A stretch of DNA of 33,554 nucleotides, from contig SHVA01000024.1 of the NCBI GenBank assembly GCA_009691195.1, forward strand, positions 1 to 33,554. Direction: 5' to 3'. Of this stretch, positions 1-6,578 are shown piece by piece (within the stretch, counting starts at the first letter, position 1; every line of letters starts with the position of its first letter). The stretch is from Solirubrobacterales bacterium (GTDB lineage Bacteria > Actinomycetota > Thermoleophilia > Solirubrobacterales > 70-9). The translations under genes and the position numbers were made by a program. The notes beneath the pieces are model-generated. The model was not told the origin of the DNA. It did not search any database and saw only the letters and a list, made by a program, of their open reading frames with translations.

Positions 1-735
1 ATCGACGTCCCCCTTGATCGCTCCAACCTCTGCGTCCGCGCCTTCGAGTCACTGCGGCCGGCGGACGGCCTGCAGTTCCGCATCGCAAGCGAGATCCCGT
101 TGGCGGCGGGCCTCGGATCGAGCGCCGCGGCGATCGTCGCCGGGCTGCTGGCGGCCGACCACCTCTACGAGCTGGCCATGGACCACGAGGAGCTGCTGAT
201 CCGGGCGGCCGAGCTGGAGGGCCACCCCGACAACGTCGCCGCGGCGCTGCTCGGCGGCTTCGTCCTTTGCGCGGGCGAGCAGGGTGAGCTTCGCGCCACC
301 CGCCTCGACCCCCCGCAGGGCGTGGAGGCTGTCCTCGCCATCCCCTCCGAGCAGGTCCCGACCGACGAGGCGCGCAAGGCGCTGCCCGAGAGCGTCCCGA
401 TCGCGGACGCCGTCGCCAACATCGCCGCCGCCTCCCAGCTCGTGCTCGGCATCCAGCTGTCTGACCTGACCCTGATCGAGCGCGGCCTTGCCGACCGCAT
501 CCATCAGCCCGCCCGGGCCCACCTCTTCCCCCGCTCGATGGAGATCGTCGAGCAGGCCCCCGCCCTCGGCGCGATCGGAGCCACCATCTCAGGCGCCGGC
601 CCCACGGTCCTGGTCTGGTCCTTCTGGCAGAGCACGGGCAACGTCGTCGATGCGCTCAAGGGCAGGACAGAGGGCTGGGCCGAGGTCCGCCGCGTCACAT
701 TCTCGGCGACCGGAGCCGACGTGCCCGAGCTGTAG
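1..735 (+). CDS. thrB: Homoserine kinase, C-terminal part (5' end outside window)
   Basis: Homoserine kinase phosphorylates homoserine with ATP in the cytosol, the step before threonine synthase. The frame is open from base 1, so the N-terminus lies outside the window. Visible GHMP-kinase features are the phosphate-binding loop PLAAGLGSSAA near the start, a GHPDNVAAALLGG segment, and the C-terminal motif ISGAGPTVL that closes the active site. The gene ends with TAG at 733-735. It converges on the hicBA pair, with only 19 bp between the two stop codons. thrB usually lies in a hom-thrC-thrB cluster, so the missing upstream part probably continues that operon (inference). No lesion is seen in the visible part. 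The GHMP family is certain; assignment to ThrB rather than another GHMP kinase rests on the LEGHPDN and SGAGPT signatures. Confidence 0.9.
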   Translation: MDVPLDRSNLCVRAFESLRPADGLQFRIASEIPLAAGLGSSAAAIVAGLLAADHLYELAMDHEELLIRAAELEGHPDNVAAALLGGFVLCAGEQGELRATRLDPPQGVEAVLAIPSEQVPTDEARKALPESVPIADAVANIAAASQLVLGIQLSDLTLIERGLADRIHQPARAHLFPRSMEIVEQAPALGAIGATISGAGPTVLVWSFWQSTGNVVDALKGRTEGWAEVRRVTFSATGADVPEL

Positions 736-754
736 GCGCGCCACAGCACCCTCT

Positions 755-946
755 TCATCGCGACCCAATCGGCTTGCCGACCCCCAGCTCGGAGCAGATC
801 GACCGTGCCAGGAAGTAGCTGATTTCGCGGTTCCGCGGAACCGCGGCGCGACGCTTGCCCCGGGCCCAGACCGTGTGCTTGGAGCCCTCGCGGAGCTTGA
901 CCGCCCCGCCCCTTCTCAAGTGGCGCTCAAGCGCCCGGCGCTTCAC
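755..946 (-). CDS. hicA: HicA-like mRNA interferase toxin
   Basis: A 63-residue basic protein resembling HicA toxins, which fold as a small dsRNA-binding domain and cleave mRNA. The diagnostic parts are visible: an N-terminal KRRALERHLRRGG helix, the GSKHTVW segment carrying the expected catalytic histidine (His24), and a VPRNREIS segment matching the family's VPRHxEL strand. The chosen start is GTG at 946, inside the end of hicB (20-nt overlap), which gives normal HicA length. Longer readings add non-family sequence. The gene is probably translationally coupled to hicB. The usual order is hicA first; here the antitoxin gene comes first. No strong Shine-Dalgarno sequence precedes the GTG. Toxicity cannot be judged from sequence, but the His is kept. 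The small size lowers certainty. Confidence 0.72.
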   Translation of the reverse strand: MKRRALERHLRRGGAVKLREGSKHTVWARGKRRAAVPRNREISYFLARSICSELGVGKPIGSR

Positions 947-1169
947 CGAGCCGCACGGCGATCCGCTCGTGATCGCCGTCAACCGGCTCGGGGCGCTCCA
1001 GGTGCGAGAGCACCAGCTCACGAAGGGCGTCGAGAACCATCTCGCGTGCCTCCTCGCGGCTTGATCCCTCGCTGACCGCTCCTGGCACCTCTTCGACGCG
1101 CGCCAAGTAGCCGCCCGCGCCGTTGGGCTCGAAGCTGATGGTTAGCTGAAGCTCGTCGACCACTCGCAT
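927..1169 (-). CDS. hicB: HicB-like antitoxin
   Basis: An 80-residue acidic protein of the HicB antitoxin type (partial RNase H fold). It opens with a beta strand (LQLTISFEPN) followed by GGYLARVEEVPGAVSEGSSREEA, the signature in which HicB presents a degenerate RNase H face to HicA. It continues with the helix REMVLDALRELVLSHLE. The ATG at 1169 is chosen because a GGGAG sequence lies about 7 nt before it and the homologous region begins there; upstream codons in the frame are not family-like. No C-terminal DNA-binding domain (RHH or HTH) is visible, so autoregulation by this protein alone is doubtful. It overlaps hicA by 20 nt and is the first gene of the pair. The antitoxin role is inferred from family and context. 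Confidence 0.75.
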   Translation of the reverse strand: MRVVDELQLTISFEPNGAGGYLARVEEVPGAVSEGSSREEAREMVLDALRELVLSHLERPEPVDGDHERIAVRLGEAPGA

Positions 1170-1261
1170 GAAGTTACTCCCAGAGTTGAGTGATCGCACC
1201 TGAACCCCGACGGTAGGCGCGCGGATTGAGATGATGCTGTGAAAGTTTGAGTGCCCCGACC

Positions 1262-1698
1262 TCAGCCCAGCAACCCGAGCTGGGTCAGGATCGAGACGGA
1301 GTCGGAGTAGACGTCCTAGCGCTTGACCAGGCCGTCCTCGAAGGGGATCACGTCCACTCCGTCCCGGCTGATCGTCTTGCCCGTCGGCTCGACGACGAGG
1401 TCGCCGCGCTTCATCTCGTTGGGTGGGTCGCGGTGGGCGGTCCACTCCTGGGTGGCGACGCCGTCACGGACGTAGAGGCGCCGCGTCTCGAAGTGGATGT
1501 CGGGCCAGGTCTCGAAGATCGAGCCGATGTGGCCGCGGACCCGTCGCCCTCGGCGGTCTCGCCGGCGGTGCGGTTGGCGAAGACCATGCCGGCCGCGTGC
1601 ATGGCCATGATCGCGTCGAGGTCGTGGATGTTCCAGGCCTCTTTATAGCGCGCGGTCGCCCCGGTGAGAGCGACCGGGGAGTCGGGGTGGGAGGGCAT
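1262..1698 (-). pseudogene. Broken SnoaL/NTF2-like protein gene
   Basis: This reads as an NTF2-like (SnoaL-type) small protein of about 140 residues, broken twice. From the ATG at 1698 the frame gives a typical opening (ATARYKEAWNIHDLDAIMAM) and runs to about 1545. There one base appears to be missing. The next frame continues with GHIGSIFETWPDIHFE, then RDGVATQEWTAH, and a V-I-P-F-E-D-G-L-V-K-R segment. That frame meets an in-frame TAG at 1316-1318 and then resumes with DVYSDSVSILTQLGLLG to a TGA at 1262. Two independent lesions make a simple sequencing slip unlikely. The enzyme family is diverse, so no substrate can be named. A TACCGT hexamer 6 nt before the ATG looks like a leaderless promoter. 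The gene is divergent from the cupin gene. Confidence 0.72.
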
Positions 1699-1703
1699 CC
1701 GCC

Positions 1704-1710
1704 TACGGTA
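1704..1710. promoter_or_regulatory. Overlapping divergent -10 elements (candidate bidirectional promoter)
   Basis: The heptamer TACGGTA reads as TACGGT on the plus strand (toward the cupin gene, ATG 1728) and TACCGT on the minus strand (6 nt before the ATG at 1698). Only 29 bp separate the two starts. Both hexamers fit the TAnnnT pattern seen before other genes in this window. No clear -35 element is visible for either direction. Confidence 0.4.
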
Positions 1711-1727
1711 CTGTCGGAGGACGCAGC

Positions 1728-2127
1728 ATGCCCGGAGGAAGGGGAGCCCGAGAAGGCCGACGGATTCACGATCAAGCACCTCGACGACTTCGAGGAGATG
1801 GAGGGCTCGGGGGGAGCGACCTGGCGGCTTGCGCGCAAGACCCTCGGGGCCAACGCCTTCGGCTTCAACGTCGTTGACCTCGCGCCAGGCGGGGAGATCC
1901 CCGCCCACGACGAGTCCGACAGCAAGCAGGAGGAGGTCTACGCGATCCTCGACGGAACGGGCACCTTCGTCGCTGACGACGAGGAGCTGCCGGCCCCGGC
2001 AGGCACCTTCGTCCGCTTCGAGCCCGGCACCAAGCGAACCGTCCGCAACAAGTCCGACAAGGACGTCAGGGTGCTGCTGATCGGGGTCCCCTCCGACAGC
2101 GGCTTCGAGCCGATCCCCTGGGCTTGA
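1728..2127 (+). CDS. Small cupin-domain protein, with probable frameshift just after the start
   Basis: A single-domain cupin of about 130 residues. The conserved core is clear: PGGEIPAHDES with its metal-binding His, the Q-E-E-V-Y-A-I-L-D-G strand, GTFVADDEE, and FVRFEPGTKRTVRN. Such cupins bind a metal and serve many functions, so no reaction can be assigned. The start is odd. The reading frame of the cupin core has no ATG, GTG or TTG between 1687 and 1798. An ATG at 1728 with a good Shine-Dalgarno (CGGAGG, 1715-1720) lies one frame away. Removing one G from the CCCGG run near 1731-1735 would give a continuous reading M-P-E-E-G-E-P-E-K-A-D-G-F-T-I-K, as expected for the family. This suggests a 1-bp insertion, real or technical. 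The fallback start is ATG 1798, which would truncate the first strands. Confidence 0.7.
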
Positions 2128-2128
2128 T

Positions 2129-2158
2129 CGCCGGGGCGCTCAGCGCCTGAGCCCGGCG
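2129..2158. terminator. Candidate bidirectional terminator hairpin between convergent genes
   Basis: CGCCGGG (2129-2135) and CCCGGCG (2152-2158) form a perfect 7-bp stem. The loop itself holds a second small inverted repeat, GCGCT-C-AGCGC (2136-2146). It sits between the cupin stop and the lyase stop, overlapping the 3' end of the lyase gene. There is no T-run, so intrinsic termination is only suggested by position. Confidence 0.4.
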
Positions 2159-3000
2159 GCCTCGCCGCGGGCAATCGTCCTCGCGGCCTGCTTGCGGATC
2201 GCCTCGTCGACCATCTCGCCCTCGAGCTGGACCGCGCCCCGTCCCTCCGCCGCCCCGGCGTGCTCGAGCGCTTCGAGCACCGCCGCGGCGCGCTCGAACT
2301 CCTCGGCGGTGGGGGAGAAGATCTCGTTCAGCGGCTCTACCTGGGTCGGGTGGATCGCCCACTTGCCGTCGTAGCCGAGCGCGCGGGCCCCGCGCGCGGA
2401 CTGCTCGAGGCCGGCGGCATCCTTGAAGTCGAGGAAGGGGCCGTCGATCGCGTCGAGCCCGGCGGCGCGGGCGTGGATCAGGACGGTCTCGCGGACGTGG
2501 TGCCAGCGGTCCCCGGGGTAGTCGCCGCCGGGGGGGCGGCCCAGGGACGCGGCCAGGTCGGCATAGCCGACGATCAGGGCCCGGAGTCGCGGCGATGACC
2601 CCGCGATCTCGCGGATCGCGACCAGGCCCGGCGCGGTCTCGACCAGCGCCTGCAGCCCGGGCCCCGGGCCCTCGAGCAGCTCCTCGACGGCCTCGAGCTC
2701 GGAGGCCGACTCGCACTTGGGCACCACCAGCGTGCCGAGGGCGCCTCCGGCCGCCGCCAGCTCCGCGACGTCGCGCTCCCACCACTCCGTGCCGACGGCG
2801 TTGATCCGTACCGCGACCGAGCGGCCGCCCCAGTCGAGGGCGAGTGCGGCGACGGCCTTCGCCCGAGCGTCGTCCTTCGCCGCCGGCGCGACGGCGTCCT
2901 CGAGATCGATCACGACCTCGTCGGCGGGCAGGGTGCGGGCCCTCTCCAGCATCTTCGGCGAGGAGGCGGGAACTGAGAGGCAGGATCGGCGGGCGGGCAT
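2140..3000 (-). CDS. CitE/HpcH-family CoA-ester lyase (malyl-CoA / beta-methylmalyl-CoA / citramalyl-CoA lyase-like)
   Basis: A 286-residue TIM-barrel lyase of the citrate lyase beta/malyl-CoA lyase family, which splits or joins beta-hydroxyacyl-CoA esters with Mg2+. Visible motifs in order: LSVPASSPKMLERA at the N-terminus (CoA binding), VIDLEDAV, VRINAVGTEWWERD with Arg66, LVVPKCES, LVETAPGL with Mg-ligand Glu121, VGYADLAASLG with Asp148, DGPFLDFKD, and GYDGKWAIHPTQV, which lines the CoA site. Length is normal for stand-alone lyases. The ATG at 3000 begins right at the conserved domain. The gene is divergent from a MaoC hydratase and a family III CoA transferase resembling mesaconyl-CoA enzymes. 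That makes cleavage of beta-methylmalyl-CoA or citramalyl-CoA the most likely role, although sequence alone cannot separate these substrates. Confidence 0.88.
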   Translation of the reverse strand: MPARRSCLSVPASSPKMLERARTLPADEVVIDLEDAVAPAAKDDARAKAVAALALDWGGRSVAVRINAVGTEWWERDVAELAAAGGALGTLVVPKCESASELEAVEELLEGPGPGLQALVETAPGLVAIREIAGSSPRLRALIVGYADLAASLGRPPGGDYPGDRWHHVRETVLIHARAAGLDAIDGPFLDFKDAAGLEQSARGARALGYDGKWAIHPTQVEPLNEIFSPTAEEFERAAAVLEALEHAGAAEGRGAVQLEGEMVDEAIRKQAARTIARGEAAGLRR

Positions 3001-3017
3001 CGTGCTCTGGACAATTT

Positions 3018-3033
3018 GTACCAATTGGTCTAC
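3018..3033. promoter_or_regulatory. Palindromic candidate operator in the divergent lyase/hydratase promoter region
   Basis: A perfect 10-bp palindrome ACCAATTGGT (3020-3029), flanked by GT before and CTAC after so that a GTA...TAC pair extends the symmetry, sits 20 nt upstream of the lyase ATG (3000) and about 80 nt before the hydratase ATG. It stands out as AT-rich in a GC-rich region. Its place suits a regulator controlling both divergent units. No regulator gene is adjacent, so the factor is unknown. Confidence 0.45.
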
Positions 3034-3108
3034 TGTCCCCGGCTTCGCGTCACCCGCCCGAGTCTGGCGTGTCGAGGGCAGCGATGCGGGTTGAGGAGGA
3101 GGAGAGAG

Positions 3109-4134
3109 ATGGAAGCGAGTCAGGCGGTCGTCTGTGACGGCCCCCACTTCGAGGACTTCGAGGTCGGCCAGGTCTACGAGGACGCTCCGGCCTTCACCGT
3201 GACCGAGGGGCACGCCGCGCTCCACCAGGCCCTGCTTGGTGACCGCCTCAAGCTCGCGCTGGACGCGGAGCTCAGCGCCGCGGTCACCGGCGAGAGCGGG
3301 CGCCAGCTCGCCAACCCCAATCTCGTCTGCGACGTCGCCATCGGCCAGTCCACGGGTCCGACCCAGCGGGTGCTCGGCAACCTCTTCTATCGCGGACTGG
3401 TGCTGCTGCGTCCGGTCTTCGTCGGCGACACCCTGCGCACCCGCAGCGAGGTCGTGGCCCTGAAGCAGAACCGGCCCCGCGACGACGGCAGCGGCAGTGG
3501 CCTCGTGGTGCTGCGGATCAGGACCGAGAACCAGGCCGACGAGACCGTGCTCGACTTCTGGCGCTGCCCGATGATCCCCACGGCTGATCCCGACGCCGAG
3601 ACCGGCCACGCCGACAGCTTCGACTTCATTCCCGACGAGCTGGACGCCGGCGCGCTGGCCGCGGCGGTCCCGGCCGGATGGAGGCTCGACGTCTTTAGGG
3701 AGCGGCTCGCGGGTGGGCATCTCGAGTCGGTGGCGCCGGGGGCGAGCTTCGCGATCGCCGGGCGCGACACCGTCTCGGCGGCTCCGGAGCTGGCCCGGAT
3801 GACCCTCAACGTCGCCAAGGCCCACACCGACCCCGGCGCCAGCTTCCACGGCAAGCGGCTGGTCTACGGCGGCCACACGATCGGCGTCGCCGCCGCCCAG
3901 GCGACCCGGGCGATCCCCAACCTCGTCACCGTGATCGCCTGGCGCAGCTGCGAGCACCTCGCCCCGGTGTTCGAGGGCGACGTGCTCTCGACCGAGCTCA
4001 GCGTGGAGGCGGTTGACCCGCTCAGCGACGGCGGCGGGCTGGTTGACCTGCGCGCGCGGGTGCGCGCGGAGCGGGCCGCCGGCGGCGGCTGCAACGACGT
4101 GCTCGACTGGAGCTTCGTGGGGCTGATGGCGTGA
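3109..4134 (+). CDS. mch: Double-hotdog MaoC-family dehydratase, mesaconyl-CoA hydratase (Mch)-like
   Basis: A 341-residue protein with two MaoC hotdog halves, the layout of 2-methylfumaryl-CoA (mesaconyl-CoA) hydratase, which interconverts mesaconyl-C1-CoA and beta-methylmalyl-CoA. The first half shows FEDFEVGQVY, a QLANPNLVCDVAIGQS segment and the TQRVLGNLFYRGL region. The second half has LNVAKAHTD, then GKRLVYGGHTIGVAAAQATRA, whose His fits the hydratase site, and WRSCEHLAPVFEGD. ATG 3109 has a strong GAGGAGGAG Shine-Dalgarno (3093-3101). The stop overlaps the next start (GTGA, 4131-4134), so the two genes are co-translated. With the transferase downstream and the lyase divergent this is the mesaconyl-CoA part of the 3-hydroxypropionate bi-cycle, or a related glyoxylate/propionyl-CoA route. 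Substrate assignment is by family and context. Confidence 0.8.
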   Translation: MEASQAVVCDGPHFEDFEVGQVYEDAPAFTVTEGHAALHQALLGDRLKLALDAELSAAVTGESGRQLANPNLVCDVAIGQSTGPTQRVLGNLFYRGLVLLRPVFVGDTLRTRSEVVALKQNRPRDDGSGSGLVVLRIRTENQADETVLDFWRCPMIPTADPDAETGHADSFDFIPDELDAGALAAAVPAGWRLDVFRERLAGGHLESVAPGASFAIAGRDTVSAAPELARMTLNVAKAHTDPGASFHGKRLVYGGHTIGVAAAQATRAIPNLVTVIAWRSCEHLAPVFEGDVLSTELSVEAVDPLSDGGGLVDLRARVRAERAAGGGCNDVLDWSFVGLMA

Positions 4135-5360
4135 ACGGGATCCTGGACGGGATGAGGGTGGTGGAGGGGTCGGCCTACGTCGCCGCTCCGCTCGGCGGTA
4201 TGACCCTCGCCCAGCTCGGGGCCGACGTGATCCGCTTCGACCCGATCGGCGGCGGCCTCGACCGAACCCGCTGGCCCGTGACCGAGGACGGCAAGAGCCT
4301 CGTCTGGGCCGGGCTCAACAAGGGCAAGCGCTCGATCCAGATCGACCTGCGCTCCCCGGAGGGCCAGGAGGTCGTCGCGGAGCTGATCGGGGCGCCGGGC
4401 GACGAGGGGGGCCTATTCCTCAGCAACTTCCCGGCGCGGGGCTTCCTCGGCTACGAGTCGCTGCGCGAGCGCCGCGAGGACCTGATCATGGTCAACATCA
4501 CGGGCAACGCCGACGGATCCTCGGCCGTTGACTACACGGTCAACCCCGCCACCGGCTTCCCCTGGGCGACGGGCCCCCGGCACCTCTCGGTCCCGTTCAA
4601 CCACCTGCTGCCCGCCTGGGACGCGATCACGGGCACGCTGGCCGCCGCGGGCATGCTCGCCGCCGAGCGCCACCGCTCTCGCAAGGGCGAGGGGCAGCTC
4701 GTCAACGTGGCCCTTTCCGACGTCGCCTTCGCGATGGTCGGCAACCTCGGCAAGATCGCCGAGGCCCAGATAAACAAGAACGAGCGCCTCAAGGACGGCA
4801 ACTACCTCTACGGCGCCTTCGGGCGTGACTTCCTCACCAAGGAGGGCCGCCGGATCATGATCGTTGCGCTGACCCTGCGCCAGTGGCAGAGCCTGGTCGA
4901 GGCGACCGAGCTGCAGGAGGCCTTCGACACCCTGGAGAAGATGCTCGGCGTGGACCTCGACCGGGAGGGCGACCGCTTCGCCGCTCGCGAGGTGATCGGC
5001 GCCGTCCTCAAGCCCTGGACGACCTCGCGCACGATGGCCGAGATCGGCGAGATCTTCGACGCCCACGGCGTCTGCTGGGGCCCCTACCAGACGTTCCTGC
5101 AGCTCGTGGACGAGGACCCGCGCTGCTCGACGGAGAACCCGATGTTCGAGGAGGTCGAGCAGCCCGGCATAGGCACCTACCTGATGGCCGGCTCCCCGCT
5201 CGACTTCAGCGGGATCGAGCGCGTGCCGGTGCGACCCGCCCCCGAGCTGGGCGAGCACACCGAGCAGATCCTCGCCGACCTCCTCGGCAAGAGCGCATCA
5301 GAGATCGGCCGCCTCCACGACGATGGAATCGTCGCCGGCCCGGCCCCCGTCGCCGCCTGA
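4131..5360 (+). CDS. mct: Family III CoA transferase, mesaconyl-CoA C1-C4 CoA transferase (2-methylfumaryl-CoA isomerase)-like
   Basis: A 409-residue family III (CaiB/BaiF) CoA transferase. The N-terminal G-M-R-V-V-E-G-S-A-Y-V-A-A-P-L-G-G-M-T-L segment and L-G-A-D-V-I-R-F-D-P-I-G-G-G-L-D resemble Mct, which moves CoA within the mesaconyl-CoA molecule from the C1 to the C4 carboxyl. The family's catalytic Asp fits Asp164 in LPAWDAITGTLAAAG. Further signs are the GLNKGKRSIQIDL segment and a C-terminal DFSG...PAPELGEHT segment. The GTG start at 4131 overlaps the hydratase stop by 4 nt. It ends one base before the stop codon of the convergent secreted-protein gene. Co-translation with the Mch-like hydratase is the main support for the Mct call rather than a generic CoA transferase. 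I see no other pathway genes nearby. Confidence 0.8.
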   Translation: MNGILDGMRVVEGSAYVAAPLGGMTLAQLGADVIRFDPIGGGLDRTRWPVTEDGKSLVWAGLNKGKRSIQIDLRSPEGQEVVAELIGAPGDEGGLFLSNFPARGFLGYESLRERREDLIMVNITGNADGSSAVDYTVNPATGFPWATGPRHLSVPFNHLLPAWDAITGTLAAAGMLAAERHRSRKGEGQLVNVALSDVAFAMVGNLGKIAEAQINKNERLKDGNYLYGAFGRDFLTKEGRRIMIVALTLRQWQSLVEATELQEAFDTLEKMLGVDLDREGDRFAAREVIGAVLKPWTTSRTMAEIGEIFDAHGVCWGPYQTFLQLVDEDPRCSTENPMFEEVEQPGIGTYLMAGSPLDFSGIERVPVRPAPELGEHTEQILADLLGKSASEIGRLHDDGIVAGPAPVAA

Positions 5361-5361
5361 G

Positions 5362-5745
5362 CTAGCTGACGTTGATCGTCTTGCTGATCCCGACGCGGCA
5401 GCCGCCCTTGCCTGCGACGCGGGCGTAGTACTTGCCGGGGTCGGCCTGGCCGCTGGTGCCGGTGCTCCACTCGAACCTGTTGCCGGACTTGCCCGAGGTG
5501 TCGCTGAGAAGGGCGTCGTCGTTGCCCGGATGCGGTGAGCCGCCGAGCTGCTTGTAGACGACGACCTCGCGGTTGTTGGCGCACTTGCCGGGCTTCTTGC
5601 TCGACACGGTCCCCTCGAACCCGTCCCCGTTGTAGTGGATCGTCACGGCGACCTTCGCCGGCTTCGCGCTGGCGACGCCGGGCGCGGCGAGAACCGCAGA
5701 GGCCGTCAATGCGATCAGGGCTACTGGGAGCAGCTTGGTCTTCAA
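5362..5745 (-). CDS. Small secreted protein of unknown function
   Basis: A 127-residue exported protein. It begins with a clear Sec signal peptide (KTKLLPVALIALTASAVLA, then APGVASA with likely cleavage after residue 27). The mature part is rich in beta strands and Gly/Lys, and has only two cysteines (in PGKCANNR and GKGGCRVG), well placed for one disulfide. The layout, with a valine-rich strand, a central GNRFEWSTG, and a terminal GKYYARVAGKGGC segment, resembles small carboxypeptidase-regulatory/prealbumin-like domains. The start is TTG at 5745, supported by an AGGAG Shine-Dalgarno 8 nt upstream and the signal peptide beginning there. No function can be named. It converges with the CoA transferase and sits alone on its strand. 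Confidence 0.72.
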   Translation of the reverse strand: MKTKLLPVALIALTASAVLAAPGVASAKPAKVAVTIHYNGDGFEGTVSSKKPGKCANNREVVVYKQLGGSPHPGNDDALLSDTSGKSGNRFEWSTGTSGQADPGKYYARVAGKGGCRVGISKTINVS

Positions 5746-5800
5746 GTCGTTCCTCTCCTTGGCTTTGGCGAAGCGAGCGTACTCCGTTACCTGTGAAGCG

Positions 5801-6211
5801 CTACTCCTGCGCGTCGCCGGGCTTGGCGCCGACCGGGGCATAGCGGTGGTGTATCGCCAGGGTGTTGCCATCGGGGTCCTCGAAGAAGGCCTGGTGGCAG
5901 ACGCCGGAGTCGATCGGGTCGCCCTTGAAGCTGACCCCTCGCGACTCGAGCTCGGCCTTGGCGGCGTCAAAGTCGTCCACGCGGAACTCGAGCGGATGGT
6001 TGTTCGTCTGGAACTCGACACCGAAGGCGTCGGACTGCATCACGGCCACCGTCAGGTTGCCGGTCTCGAACTCGTAGGCGGGCATGTCGCCCCACTGCTT
6101 GGATTTCTGGAGGCCCAGCGTCCCCTCGTAGAACTCCACCGCCGGACCGATGTCCTGCGTCGCGACCGTGACGAAGTCCACGCCGGTCACCAGGGGTGTC
6201 TGCTCTGTCAT
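5801..6211 (-). CDS. VOC-family (glyoxalase/bleomycin-resistance fold) protein
   Basis: A 136-residue single VOC domain with the paired beta-alpha-beta-beta-beta modules: GVDFVTVATQDIGPAVEFYEGTLGL in the first half and LEFRVDDFDAAKAELESRGV followed by CHQAFFEDPDGNTLAIHHRY in the second. VOC proteins usually bind a divalent metal with His/Glu residues. Here the usual first-strand His is replaced by Phe (VDFVTV), so the metal site is partly changed and a classic glyoxalase I function is unlikely. The ATG at 6211 follows an AAGGAG Shine-Dalgarno. It lies 24 bp downstream of the decayed SRPBCC gene and on the same strand as the endonuclease IV gene, perhaps in one transcript. Substrate unknown. 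Confidence 0.85.
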   Translation of the reverse strand: MTEQTPLVTGVDFVTVATQDIGPAVEFYEGTLGLQKSKQWGDMPAYEFETGNLTVAVMQSDAFGVEFQTNNHPLEFRVDDFDAAKAELESRGVSFKGDPIDSGVCHQAFFEDPDGNTLAIHHRYAPVGAKPGDAQE

Positions 6212-6235
6212 CTCGCTCCTTCAGTCGGGTATGGG

Positions 6236-6578
6236 TCAGAGGCTCTTGGCGAGCTGGTTGAGGCCGGCCATGCCGATCGGCGCCTGCTCGCGCATGCCGG
6301 ACTCAAGCATGCCATCGCGGTCCTCGACCGACTGGAAGACGACCTGGGCCTCGCTCTCCGAATCCAGCACGAGGATTCGCCACTCGCCGCCCAGCGTCGG
6401 GTTGAAACTTGTCGAACTCCAGCTCGTACTTGGGTGGCGCCCACCACTGTGCGAGCAGCTCCGGCTCGAGGTAGCAGCGGTAAACGGCCTCGCGCGGTTC
6501 CTCGATCACGGCCGTGAAATGGGCCTCGTGGCTGCCCGGCTCGGCGACGATCGTGGTCTCTGGGCTCTTCGGGGTCAT
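6236..6578 (-). pseudogene. Decayed SRPBCC/AHSA1-domain gene (frameshift and internal deletion)
   Basis: The reading opens like an AHSA1/START-type SRPBCC protein (ATG 6578, EAHFTAVIEEPREAVYRCYL, then LAQWWAPPKYELEFDKFQPDAG). At about 6386-6393 one extra G shifts the frame. The continuation in the other frame is GGEWRILVLDSESEAQ, then VVFQSVEDRDGMLESGM and GLNQLAKSL, ending at TGA 6236. In intact relatives some 50 residues normally separate the GGxWR strand from the FQSxEDRDGMLxSGM helix. Here they are nearly adjacent, so the middle of the domain is missing as well. A frameshift plus deletion points to a real pseudogene. It overlaps the endonuclease IV stop by 4 nt (ATGA). Confidence 0.75.

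Noticed and set aside
1170-1445. Longer minus-strand frame upstream of hicB
   Set aside because: The extra residues overlap the NTF2-like remnant and are not HicB-like; an ATG with Shine-Dalgarno exists at 1169.
3001-3957. N-terminal extension of the CitE-like lyase frame
   Set aside because: It runs antisense through the Mch-like hydratase; the lyase domain starts exactly at ATG 3000.
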